Assembly: GCA_021229015.1 (NCBI GenBank)
Contig: CM037792.1
Coordinates: 2,973,933-3,037,932, forward strand
Direction of reading: 5' to 3'
DNA from: Solen grandis
Lineage: Eukaryota > Mollusca > Bivalvia > Adapedonta > Solenidae
DNA length: 64,000 bases
Shown here: in pieces, positions 47,620 to 60,277 of the stretch
How the letters are laid out: each line of letters opens with the position of its first letter
Numbering within the stretch: position 1 is the stretch's first letter
The notes under the pieces: generated by a model
Seen by the model: the letters and a program-made list of their open reading frames with translations, nothing else
Databases searched by the model: none
Told to the model about the DNA's origin: nothing
Program-made: the position numbers and the translations under genes

Positions 47620-50206
47620 AGGTTTTCGCATCGCTTGCGAAAACCTATTGTTCTTCTTCTGTTTTATTTTTATTAGGTTTTCGCCTCTGCAGGGCGAAAA
47701 CCTATTGTTCTTCTTCTGTTTTATTTTTTTTATTATTATTTTTCTAACCTTTTTTTGTGAACGGCATATCACCAAAAAATACATTTCTATTTTTTTACCA
47801 GTTTTGTCCTATGATCTGAATTTGATCCTCACGTTGAGAAAATTTTCATTTTTGTCTTAGTTTTGCCGCTAGGTGGCGTTTTTTAAAAATGACTAAGGGC
47901 TAATAACTCTGTTATTTGAGGTCCGATTCAAATGCGGTTTTTTGCATTGTGTTCCTTGTCAGAAACTTAATAAAATATGATACGTTTCAATTATTTCCGT
48001 ATATAAAACTTTCGTGCTACAGGAGGTTGAACGTTCGAATCTCGAAAAAACGATGAAATAAAGGTAGGTCTACGAAAAAAGTCCCCATTTTTTTCAGAGA
48101 TGAGATAGGAGAATTTTGTTTGTTGCATATGATTCGCAAGACATATACGCACAAAAATATGGTGTGGCGATTTTGAGAAATGCATGGTTTGTCCGCAGTA
48201 CGCGGTCAAACATAACCAATATTTTCGAAAAATCAACATTTTAAAAGCACGACTTTTAAGGTTATTTGCAGTTCCTGACTTTATTTTTTATTCAATCTTC
48301 ATCATTTTTTCACTGTTAATGCAGTTTTATAAAACAAATAAATTCATAGAAAAAAATATCACCCATAATATGCAAAGGTCAAGGTCATATACCAATAAGT
48401 ATTATTTATATCGGCATAAAATAGCTCCAAATCTAAAAATATTTTATAGAAAGTATATGAACAAAAGTTTTAGTCTGTGAAGAGATCTTTCCATTGGTGT
48501 TTAGTTTTTGAAGATCGGACTTCATTTGATCAAATGACCACAGTCCGAAGTTTGATCCTCTTATCAAACAGTTGTATATCCATATGTTTCCTCTTTTTTG
48601 CTGCTCCTGACTTTATTTTTTGTTCAATCTTCATCATTATTTCACTGTTTATGCATTTTTATAAAACAAATAAAATCATAGAAAGAAAATCAAGCATAAT
48701 ATGCAAAGGTCAAGGTCATATACCTATTAGTATTATTTATATCGGCATAAAATAGCTCCAAATCTAAAAATATTTTATAGAAAGTATATGAACAAAAGTT
48801 TTAGTCTGTGAAGAGATCTTTCCATTGGTGTTTAGTTTTTGAAGATCGGACTTCATTTGATCAAATGACCACAGTCCAAAGTTTGATCCTCTTATCAAAC
48901 AATTGTATATCCATATGTTTCCTCTTTTTTGCAGCTCCTGACCTTATTTTTTGTTCAATCTTCATCATTTTTTCACTGTTTATGCATTTAAATAATACAA
49001 ATAAACTCATAGTAAATAACGATGAAAATATGCAAAGGTCAAGGTCATTATACCGATTATTGTTATTTTTATCGGCACGAAATAGCTTCAAATCTAAAAA
49101 TATTTTATAGAAAGTATATGAACAAAAGTTTTAGTTTGTGAAGAGATCTTTCCATTGGTGTTTAGTTTTTGAAGATCGGACTTCATTAGATCAAATTACA
49201 ACAGTCCAAAATTTGATCCTTTATCAAAAAATCTTAAATCAGTATGTTACCTCAAAAGTTTATTTCAGGTGGCATATTTCGTAATTTCGTGTCTTTGTCC
49301 AAAGTCAAAATAACAACAATATGGTACGTTTTCTTTCTTTCGCCTTTTTTGGCCAAGACATAAAGACACATGATTGCGTTATTTCCCCTTTCACCTTTAA
49401 GGTCTAGTACACGAAAATAAGAAATTGCAGATATCAGCCATCCTAATTTACTGCATTTCTAAGACCTAAATTGCAATATGTAAATCAATTTTGTTTATCA
49501 TATTTCGCTATGGGGCACTTTGCTTGATATCTGAGAAGAAAGTCCGTAGAGCTAATGTCAAATCCCCGGCGTCATTTTCGTCGTTGTCGTCCGTGAACAA
49601 ACCTTTAACCTGGCTTATATCGTTTATATTCTAAGAAATAGAGCTTAGATATTTTACATGTAGACAGCCCAATTCAAGATCTATCATTTGGAACTATGAC
49701 TTTTGGCTTGTCACCTTCACCTTGGAGTTTGACCTACTTTTCAAAAACTTAAATCTTTGACAAAAAATGCTGTTACGGCAAGCTATGTTGTCTTCTGACC
49801 ACTCTTGTTGTTATAACTAAGAAAGTTGATATTCTTGTTGAAAGCCTGATAAATTTGATAAATCTAAGGACCAAAAACCTGAATTTTTCTACTGGCTATA
49901 GAAGGTTGAATGTTCGAACCTTGCATAGACTTTGCAGACTTGTGTGGGTATATGAAAAACATTTCTTTTGCAATCATATTCAAACTTTGTAACAAATTTT
50001 GTACCGAAGTCCGATTAAAGCTTATATCTTTGAATAAATCACAGATTATGCACCTTTTTACATAAAAGCAGCAATTTTGTACTCTTAAGTATCAACACAC
50101 GTATAGAAATTCATTTGCTTTTGTAATACAATTCGTGAATTGCAATGTTTGAAAAGAATGAGATTGAATTGCGAAAACCGATGATATCGCAATTGCGATT
50201 CTAGTT
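47620..50206 (+). mobile_element. Array unit E11
   Basis: Two stacked 5' termini (47620 and 47675), CTCF-like CCGCTAGGTGGCGT at 47866-47879, and monomers with gatcgga at 48513, 48844 and 49175 (331-bp spacing). From 49250 to 50150 the sequence is divergent from other units but still contains the gaaggttgaatgttcgaacc segment. Ends cgcaattgcgattctagtt. Confidence 0.75.
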
Positions 50207-53200
50207 AGGTTTTCGCATCGCTTGCGAAAACCTATTGTTCTTCTTCTGTTTTATTTTTTTTTTTTTTATTATTATTTTTCCGTCTCTTTTTTGTGAACGG
50301 CATATCAACAAGATAGGAAACAGTCACAGTTCTGATTTTTTTACCAGTTTTGTCCTAGGATCTGAATTTGATCCTAACGTCGAGAAAATTTTCATTTTTG
50401 TCTTAATTTTGCCGCTAGGGGGCGTTTTGTAAAAGTGACTAAGGGCTAATAACTCTGTTATTTGAAGTCCGATTGAAATGCGGTTTTTTGCATTGCGTTC
50501 CTTGTCAGTTACTTAATAAAATATGATAGTTTTCAAAAAGTTGCGTATATATAACTTTCGTGCTACAGGAGGTTGAATGTTCGAATCTCGAAAAAACTGT
50601 GAAATGAGGGTAGGTCTGCGAAAAATTTATCCACGTCTTTCAGGAATGAGATAGGAGAATTTTGTTTGTTGCATATGATTCGCAAGACATATACGCACAA
50701 AATATATGGTGTGGCGATTTTGAGAAATGCATGGTTTGTCCACAGTACGCGGTCAAACATAACCAATATTTTCGAAAAATCAACATTTTAAAAGCATGAC
50801 TTTTAAGGTTATTTGCAGCTCCTGACTTTATTTTTTATTCAATCTTCATCATTTTTTCACTGTTAATGCAGTTTTATAAAAAAAATAAAACCATAGAAAA
50901 AAAATTACCAATAATATGCAAAGGTCAAGGTCATATACCAATTAGTATTATTTATATCGGCATAAAATAGCTCCAAATCTAAAAATATTTTATAGAAAGT
51001 ATATGAACAAAAGTTTTAGTTTGTGAAGAGATCTTTCCATTGGTGTTTAGGTTTTGAAGATCGGACTTCATTTGATCAAATGACCACAGTCCAATGTTTG
51101 ATCCTCTTATCAAACAATTGTATATCCATATGTTTCCTCTTTTTTGCTGCTCCTGACTTTATTTTTTGTTCAATCTTCATCATTATTTCACTGTTTATGC
51201 ATTTTTATAAAACAAATAAAATCATAGAAAAAAAAAAGCATAATATGAAAGGTCAAGGTCATATACCAATTAGTATTATTTATATCGGCATAAAATAGCT
51301 CCAAATCTAAAAATATTTTATAGAAAGTATATGAACAAAAGTTTTAGTCTGTGAAGAGTTCTTTCCATTGGTGTTTAGTTTTTGAAGATCGGACTTCATT
51401 TGATCAAATGACCACAGTCCAAAGTTTGATCCTCTTATCAAACAATTGAATATCCATATGTTTCCTCTTTTTTGCTTCTCCTGACTTTATTTTTTGTTCA
51501 ATCTTCATCATTATTTCACTGTTTATGCATTTTTATAAAACAAATAAAATCATAGAAAAAAAATCAAGCATAATATGCAAAGGTCAAGGTCATATACCAA
51601 TTATTATTATTTATATCGGCATAAAATAGCTCCAAATCTAAAAATATTTTATAGAAAGTATATGAACAAAAGTTTTAGTTTGTGAAGAGATCTTTCCATT
51701 GGTGTTTAGGTTTTGAAGATCGGACTTCATTTGATCAAATGACCACAGTCCAAAATTTGATCCTCTTATAAAACAATTGAATATCCACATGTTTCCTCTT
51801 TTTTGCTGCTCATGACTTTATTTTTTGTTCAATCTTCATCATTATTTCACTGTTTATGCAGTTTTATCTGAACTTGATCCTAACGTTGAGAAAATTTTCA
51901 TTTTTGTCTTATTTTTGCCGCTAGGGGGCGCTTTGGAAAAAATTAACAAATGCTAATAACTCTGTTATTTGAGGTTCGATTCAGATGTGGTTTTTTGCAT
52001 TGTGTTCCTTGTCAAAAGCCTAATCAAATATGATAGGTTTTAAAAATCTGCGTATATAAAACTTTTTGACTACGGAAGGTTGAAAGTTCGAACTTCGCAA
52101 AAAACAGTGAAAAAGAGGGTAGGTCTACAAAAAAAGTGCCCATTTTTATTGGAATTGAGATAAAAGAATTTTGTTTGTTGCATATGATTTGCAAGACATA
52201 TACGCACAAAATATATGGGGTGGCGAATTCGGGAAATGCATGGTTTGTCCACAGTACGCGGTCAAACTTAATCAAATTTTCGAAAAATCAACATTTTCAA
52301 AGCATGACTGTTAAGATTTTTTTCAGCTCCTGACTTTATTTTTAGTTCAATTTCTATGAAATTTTCACATTTAATGTAAAACTATGTTCTTAAGTGTCAC
52401 ACAATATAAAAAGTAAAAAATTAATGGTAAAGGTCAAGGTCATATTAGGATAATTGTATAGCAATTCGGCTTGAAATAGCTCAAAATCAAAAAACAATTC
52501 ATAAAAAATATATGAACAAAAGATTTAGTTTCAGAAAAGTTCTTTCTAATGATGTTTAGATTTTGAAGATCGGACTTGATTTGGTCATTTTACGGCAGTC
52601 CAAAGTTTGATCCTTTTTTGGAATAATTGTAAATCGGGTTTTATGCTTCAAAATGTGATGTATAAGAAATAGAATGTTCGACTAGTGCGATTTGTATATT
52701 TAATTGAACTATTTGCCACATTGCTAGGTACCTAATGGTAAAATTTTAATCATTTTTTTTTCTCATTTTGCTGCAAGGGGGCGCATCGCATGAAAGCACT
52801 TTTCTACTTATAATTCAAAATGTTGAAGTCTGATCCATATGCGGTTTGTTGCATTGTGTTCCTTGTTGATAGCCTAATAAAGTATGATAGTTTCTAGGTA
52901 TGAGTGGATGAGTGGCTAAAACTTTTTGAGCTACTAACGGAAGGTTGAAAGTTCGAACCTCGCAAAATACTGTGCAGATGAGGGTAGGTCTACGAAAAAC
53001 CTATCCATTTTTGTTAGAGATCAGATAGAAGAATTCTGTTTGCTGCAAATGATTTGCAAGACATAAACGCACAAAATATATGGGGTGGCGAATTTAAGAA
53101 ATGCATGGTTTGTCCTCTAGAAATCGTCAAACTTCACTAAATTTAGGACAAATCAAACTTTCTAAAACATGTTTTTGTCGCTCCTGACTTTATTTTTAGT

Positions 53201-54159
53201 TCATTCTTCATGATATTTTCACAAGTTATGTATTGTTATGTGTCAAAGTACCTCACAATTAAAATCTTTTAAAAAAAATGAAGCGGTCAAGGTCATATTA
53301 CGATTATTGTGTTTTTATTCGGACCCAAATAGGTCCAAAACTAAAAATATTTCATTAAGAGTATATGGACAAAAGTTTTAGTTCTTGAAGAGGTCTTTCC
53401 AGTGATGTTTAATTTTTGAAGATCGGACTTGATTTGGTCATTTTACGGCAGTCAAAATTTTGATCCTTTTTTGGAATAACTGTAAATCAGTTTTTATGCT
53501 TCAAATTGTGATTTATAAGAAATAGAATGTTTGACTAGTGCGACTTGTATACTTGATTGAACTATTTGCTGCATTGCTAGGTACCTTATAGTATAATTTT
53601 AATAAATTTTGTTTCTCATTTGGCCGCTATGGGGCGCTTGGCTTGAAATCACTCTTTATAACTAAAAAAATTGAAATCTGAATTTTGTGCCATTTTTTAT
53701 TTTTTATTTTTTTTTGCATTCACTTCCTTGGTGACAGCAATTTGAAACGACACTCAACACTTCATGTGATATTTCATTAGTTCGTAATAATGTCGCGTGT
53801 CAAGTGGCATTATCGTTTGTCATTCTATACTCGTGTGTGTCGTTTGCAATTGTTGTTTATCGATTACAAATGTCGTTTGTCGCCATCATAAAGTAACACA
53901 CACATCTAACGCGGCACTAACTGAATTCGGTTAAAAAGGTTTTCAAGTTTGCGACTACATAACTTACAGTTAATACTCAAAAATTTTCTACTGGGTAAAA
54001 AGTCTGTTTAAACATTGCGACAAAATGTTTGAAATATCATTATTAGTACTATTTGACAAGCGAGTGAACGAAGAAATATGGTTTTCGAATTATGCAACTC
54101 GTGAACTGAATGAAATTGCTTTTGCGAAAACCGATGATATCGCGATAGCGATTCTAGTT
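50207..54159 (+). mobile_element. Array unit E12, recombinant
   Basis: Intact 5' end and an E3/E4-type first part (CTCF-like site 50412-50425), then three monomers. At about 51867 a monomer is cut in mid-sequence and continues directly as the internal tctgaacttgatcctaacgt of an E7/E8-type unit. The length is therefore almost double that of its neighbours. CTCF-like sites near 51918, 52769 and 53621 are partly degraded. Confidence 0.7.
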
Positions 54160-56541
54160 ATTATTATTTTTCTAACCTTTTTTTGTGAACGGCATATCAC
54201 CATGATAGAAAAAAGTCACATGTATGAAATTTTAATCAGTTATTACCACGTATTTGAAAATGATCCTAACGTTGAGAAAATTTTCATTTATGTCTTACTT
54301 TTCCCGCCAGGGGGCGTTTTGCATGAAATTTATTAATGGCTAATAACTCAGTTATTTGAGGTCCGATTCAAATGCGGTTTTTTGCATTCTGTTCCTTGTT
54401 GATAGCCAAATAAAATATGATAGGTTTCGAGGGTACGTGTCGCTGAAAGTATTTGAGCTACAGAAGGTTGAAAGTTCGAACCTCGCAAAAAACTGTGCAA
54501 ATGAGGGTAGGTCTACGAAAAACCTATCCATTTTTGTTAGAGATCAGATAGATGAATTCTGTTTGCTGCAAATGATTTGCAAGACATATACGCACAAAAT
54601 ATATGGGGTGGCGAATTTAAGAAATGTATGGTAGGTCCTCTGGAAACGGTCAAACTTCACTAAATTTTAGAAAAAGTTAAAGGTTCAAAAACATGTTTTT
54701 TATCGCTTCTGACTTTATTTTTTGTTAATTCTTCATGATATTTTCACAAGTTATGTATTGTTATGTCTGAAAGGGGATCACAATTAAAAAGTTAAAACAT
54801 AAATGAAAAGGTCAAGGTCATATTACGATTATTGTGTTTTTATTCGGCCCCAAATAGCTCCAAAACTAAAAATATTTCTTTGAGAGTTTATGAACAAAAG
54901 TTTTAGTTATTCAAGAGCTCTTTCCAGTGATGTTTAGTTTTTGAAGATCGGACTTGATTTGGTCATTTTACGGCAGTCCAAAGTTTGATCCTTTTTTGGA
55001 ATAATTGTAAATCAGTTTTTTATGCTTCAAATTGTGATATATAAGAAATAGAATGTTCGACTAGTGCGACTTGCGTACTTGATTGAACTATTTGCTGCAT
55101 TGCTAGGTACCTAATGGTAAAATTTTAATCAATTTTGTTTTTCATTTTGCCGCTAGGGGGCGCTTAGCTTAAAAACACTCTTCTACTTATAACTCAAAAA
55201 GTTGAAGTCTGATCCAAATGCGGTTTGTTGCATTGTGTTCCTTGTTGATACTCTAATAAAATATGATAGTTTCCAGGTATGAGTGGCTAAAACTTTTTGA
55301 GCTACTAAAGGAAGGTTGAATGTTCGAACCTCGCAAAAAACTGTGCAGATGAGGGTAGGTCTACGAAAAACCTATCCATTTTTGTTAGAGATCAGATAGA
55401 AGAATTCTGTTTGCTGCAAATTATTTACAAGACATATACGCACAAAATATATGGGGTGGCGAACTTAATAAATGCATGGTTTGTCCTCTAGAAACGGTCA
55501 AACTTCACTAAATTTTAGGAATAATCAAAATTTCAAAAACATGGTTTTTGTCGCTGCTGACTTTATTTTTAGTTCATTCTTCATGATATTTTCACAAGTT
55601 ATGTATTGTTATGTTTGAAATGACCCCACAATTAAGAAGTTAAAATGAAATTGCAAAGGTCAAGGTCATATTACGATTACTGTGTTTTTATTCGGCTCAA
55701 AATAGCTCAAAAACAAAAAATATTTTATTGAAAGTGTATGAACAAAAGTTTTAGTTCTTGAAGAGCCCTTTCAAGTGATGTTTAGTTTTTGAAGAATGAA
55801 CTTGATTTCGTCATTTTACGGCAGCCAAAATATTGATCCTCTTTAGAACAATTGTAAATCAGGTTTTATACTTCAAATTTTGATATATAAGGAATAGAAT
55901 GTTTGACTAGTGCGACTTGTATATTTGATTGAACCATTTGCTGCATTGCTAGATACCTAATAGAAAATATTTACCCAATTTTGTTTCTCGTTTTGCCGCT
56001 AGGGGGCGCTTGGCTTGAAATCACTCTTTATAACTAAAATAATTGAAGTCTGACTTTATGCAATTTTTTTACATTCTGTTTCTTGATGACATCAATTTGA
56101 AACAACACTTAAAATCAAAGCGATATTTTATGAAAATGATAGTAATTCAATGTAACATTAGTCTGTAATAGTGTTGAGTTGCATAATACATTGTCGCGTG
56201 TTATTTTAAACTGTTGTTTGTCGTTTGCAATTCTTGTTTATCGAGTACAATTGTCGTATGTCGCCATCATAAAGCAACACACACATATAACGTTGCAGTA
56301 CCCGAAGTCCGTAAAAAAGGTTTTCAAGTTTGCGACTACATAACAGACAGGTAATACTTAAAAGTGTTCTTCTTGGTAAAAAGTCTTCTTAAACATTGCG
56401 ACAAAAGTGTTTGAAAGATCACTGTTAACAGTATTCAACAAGACATTGAACGAAGAAATATGTTTTTTGAAACATGCGACTCGTGAACTGAATGGAATTG
56501 CTTTTGCGAAAACCGATGATATCGCGATTGCGATTCTAGTT
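54160..56541 (+). mobile_element. Array unit E13
   Basis: No 5' hairpin. CTCF-like CCGCCAGGGGGCGT at 54304-54317, CCGCTAGGGGGCGC at 55150-55163 and another near 55996. The organisation matches E9. Ends cgcgattgcgattctagt. Confidence 0.75.
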
Positions 56542-57985
56542 TTTTATTTTTCTTCTTCTGTCAAAAATTTGTCCCGAGCCTACAGTAACGTAGGATTAAG
56601 CTACGACCATGAAATTTTTAACACTTATTCACATTGTCCTGACTTAGATCCTTAGGAGCCATTTTTTCAGATTTGTCTCCCATTGTGCCGCTAGGTGGCG
56701 TTTATTATGTAATTGATTGTATTGAAAAATCTCCAAAATCCAAAGTCGGATTTAGATACGGTTTTTTTTATTCTGTTCCTTATTGGCACCCCAACAAAAT
56801 ATATAGGTCTAGAAGTTCAAAAAAGATATCATTTTCTGTTCAGGAGGGGACCAAAGTTCGAATCTTGGAAATAACGCGTTTTTTAAGAGAAAATATGGTA
56901 GGTCCCTTTAAACAGAAATATTGGCCGACTTTGATAAGATAGAAGAATTTTGTTTGTTTAAACAGATTTGCAAGACCTAGCCGCACAAAATATATAGTGT
57001 GGCAATTTCAGGAAATGCACCGTTTATCCGCTAGAGGCGTTCAAAGATCACTGAATACGGAAAAAATAAAAATTTCAAGTTTTTAAAATATTTCATTTTT
57101 CGTCATTTTTTCATGTTTTTTCGTTCTCCTGTATTTATTTCTTGTTCGATTTTCATGAAATTTTCACTGAATGTGCAGTATGATGTTCTTAATCAGCTTA
57201 TACTTTAAAATAATAAAAGGTAGTAAAGGTCAAGGTCATATCAGCAATATCGATTTTTTCTTTGACCTCATATAGCTCAAAAACGGTAAATATTCTATCG
57301 AGACATAACGGGTATAAAATGTTATGCTTTAAGAGACCTTTCTAACGGTACCAAAATTTTAAAAGTCAGACATCAAATGAAAAAAATAATTATGAAAAAA
57401 CTCAATTATAGGTACACACAGTGGTTTTCTGCATTTATCTCAGCGGTTAATCACATATCATTATAATTTTATTATCAGATTTATAGAATGTTTATTTACC
57501 TTTCTAAAGATATGCAGTTTTTGAAGATCGGGTAAAAAATGGTCGAGTTATGTTAGATTTCCCATACGTAGCGAAAGCCCAGGGCCACATTTAAAAGTAT
57601 GTTTGTTTCCCCTCGCCCGACCGACCGAAAAATATCCCGCCGACCCAAAAGTTTTTAATCCGATTTTTCTGAGTTTTTTTTTTTTTTTTTTCATCTAATG
57701 CCGATCTGTGGTTTTAATGCTGAAGACGTATATCTTTGTATTTTCTCTCGAAAACAATCGCAGGTCGATCTCTGCATTCTTTATTCCCGAAAAATCGAAG
57801 CCGTTTCCATTATACCGATATTGGATTTTTAGTGTAACCGGAAGTTTATGAAATTCTAGCCTTTTCTCTATGCTGGTACCCGTCTGCTCGCTTACAACAA
57901 TATCATTACGCGGGTGCTAAATTAAGTAACCGAGAACCAGTCTATAATTTCTTGAAAGTTGTCTGCAATGGAAATCGTCGGATAA

Positions 57986-58440
57986 ATGTCTGTCAACGGC
58001 GGAAAAAGAAAACGTTCGGACGGTGGAACGTTTACTTTGTGTTCTTCAGTGATTGCCAAATGCGGTAATGTTACGAAACAATTATGTCAGAATCGTTTGT
58101 ACGAGTTCAACGAGGATGACACTTGGAAAGAAGTTTTGTATGATGTTCTTGACGGCGGGGAGTTTGATTTTCATAAAACTGATACTTTCGTTGCGTGTGT
58201 CTCCAGCAAATTATCAGGGACTGTTACATTCACTCCAGATATGAATGAATCAATTCGAATTTGACAATTCATTAAAATACGTTATGTTCACAATAAATAG
58301 AGACGAAGAAGTTGGTTTTGCCAAACCAGACAGTGAGTGCCGAAAATCGACAGAAATGTCGGAATTTACTATCATGATGAATGCAAGCACAACTAAAAAA
58401 CCCTCAAAATTAAAAGACAAAACAGTTGCAAACTTCACAG
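57986..58440 (+). CDS. Exon-like ORF inside the DNA transposon, unrecognised family
   Basis: It starts MSVNGGKRKRSDGGTF, with a basic KRKR stretch that could be a nuclear-localisation signal. It continues SVIAKCGNVTKQL, YEFNEDDTWKEVLYDVL and DTFVACVSSKLSGTVTF. Near 58235-58260 the frame shifts by one base. The next frame continues FEFDNSLKYVMFTINRDEE to KDKTVANFT, ending at acag|gttttt, a usable donor. Composition is clearly protein-like over about 150 codons across the shift. Position within the inverted repeats suggests the first exon of the element's own gene (transposase or accessory protein) or a captured host exon. The single frameshift argues for decay or a sequencing error. No domain recognised. 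Confidence 0.5.
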
Positions 58441-59255
58441 GTTTTTATTTTTTTATTTTTTTTGTTTTTGTTTTCATTTCTTTATGGTTCCTTTAGGATA
58501 AGGGGAACCATCTGCTATCTCTTCTTTCCTTTTCTTCCATATAGAACCTGGTGGGTTGTATTACCATGGTATTTAGCTTTCAGAAATAAGTTACAAATAG
58601 AAGAAGAAGCACACACATGAAAAATTTATCTTTCAGTAATCCTCAACATTTCATTGATAAAATAATTGATTGTCACTTCTCTACAACAATTTCTCCTTGA
58701 TAAAAATACTGACAATGTAAACACTATGTAATATATTTCTGAAATTTCTTGGTAGGGTATTACCAATGCATTTATAAACTTCACCTCTAGTAATCTTTTT
58801 AGATCAAATATCATCATAATAATTTTTCTGTGACGTTCATTATGCTGTCCTGCAACATTTAGAATGATTTTTAATTATGTTGTATATATTTATTTTTTAA
58901 TTATTGCTTCGAAATTAGTCTGGTAGAAAATATGTTATATTTCCATGGAATTTTGGTTGTTAAAATGCATTTTAGAAGAAATGCAAAATCTCACTTGGAA
59001 ATAGCTCATACCTAAGGTTTTAAAGTTTTGACAGATAGCACATAGTATGTGTTTACCTTTAGTATACAAATGATATTGAGGCAGAATTCATGAAACCAAT
59101 ATTCTTCTTATTTCTGAATACCCCGGTAATATACGACCACCGGTAATACCCTACCCAAGTATATATTCCTGGGATAAACATGAAGCTATTTGAGAAACCC
59201 TGCTCTTTTTTTACAAGCAAAACTCCAAAATTCCTGTATCTATGCAGACCCTTTT
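58441..59255. other. Interior of the DNA transposon, no exon recognised
   Basis: AT-rich. Presumed intron or degraded coding sequence of the transposon; no acceptor with a convincing frame was found. Confidence 0.4.
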
Positions 59256-60277
59256 TTAGCTCACCTGAGCACGTGTGCTCAGGATGAGCTTTTAGGATCG
59301 ATGAATGTCCGTCCGTCCGTCCGTCGTCCATCGTCCACAATTTGTTCGTTTGCACTCTAGCATCTTCATTTTATGAGCAATTATCTTCAAACTTTAAAAC
59401 AATGTTTATAACCATAAAATCTCGGCCAAGTTCGATTATGGTTGATATCGGAACATTAGGTCAGGAGTTATGCCCCTTTTAAAATTAAAAAAAGCCAGAT
59501 TTCACATTGTTTGCACTCTAGCATCTTCATTTCATAAGCAATTATCTTCAAACTTTATAACAATGTTTATAACCATAAAATCACGGCCAAGTTCGATTAT
59601 GGCTGATATCGTACATTAGGTCAGGAGTTATGCCCCTTTTAAAATTAAAAAAGCCAGATTTCACATTGTTTGCACTCTAGCATCTTCATTTCTTGAGCAA
59701 TTGTCTTTAAATTTTATAACAATGTTTATAACCATCAAATTTTGGCTAAGTTGGATTATGGCTGAAATTGGACCCTTAGGTCAGGAGTTACGCCCCTTTT
59801 AAAATTGAAAAAAGCCAGATTTCACTTTGTTTGCCCTCTAGGTCACCAGGTCAAATCTTAGAAAAACCTTGTGAACACTCTAGAGGCCATAGTTTTGGCC
59901 CAATCTTCATAAAACTTGGTCAGGATGTTTGTCTACATGATATCTCAAATGAGTTCGAAAATGGGTTATGTGGGGTCAAAATCTAGGTCACCAGGTCAAA
60001 TCTTAGAAAAACCTTGTGAACACTCTAGAGGCCCCATTTTTGCCCAATCTTCCTGAAACTTGGTCAGGATATTTGTCTATATGATATCTTGGATGGGTTT
60101 GAAAATGGGTCATGTGGGGTCAAAATCTAGGTCACCAGGTAAATTCAGGTAGGATCAAAATGTAGGCCACTTAGTCAAATGTTAGAAAAACACTTTAGAT
60201 GCCAGATTTTTTGTCATTTTGCCTAACACAGCCATCTTAATCAGGTGAGCGACACAGGGCCATCTTGGCCCTCTTGT
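59256..60277 (+). mobile_element. HINE/pearl-like element A3, chimeric core
   Basis: Same 5' end as A2 (TTAGCTCACCTGAGC, hairpin, CCGTCCGTCC) and the same 3' end (CAGGTGAGCGAC, GGGCCA/TGGCCC hairpin, CTCTTGT). The first half of the core (to about 59835) has three to four A2-type units (cactctagcatcttcat). The second half (59835-60150) has A1-type units (ctctagaggccatagtttt, ggatgtttgtctacatgata). It therefore joins the cores of two subfamilies between common ends. Confidence 0.75.
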
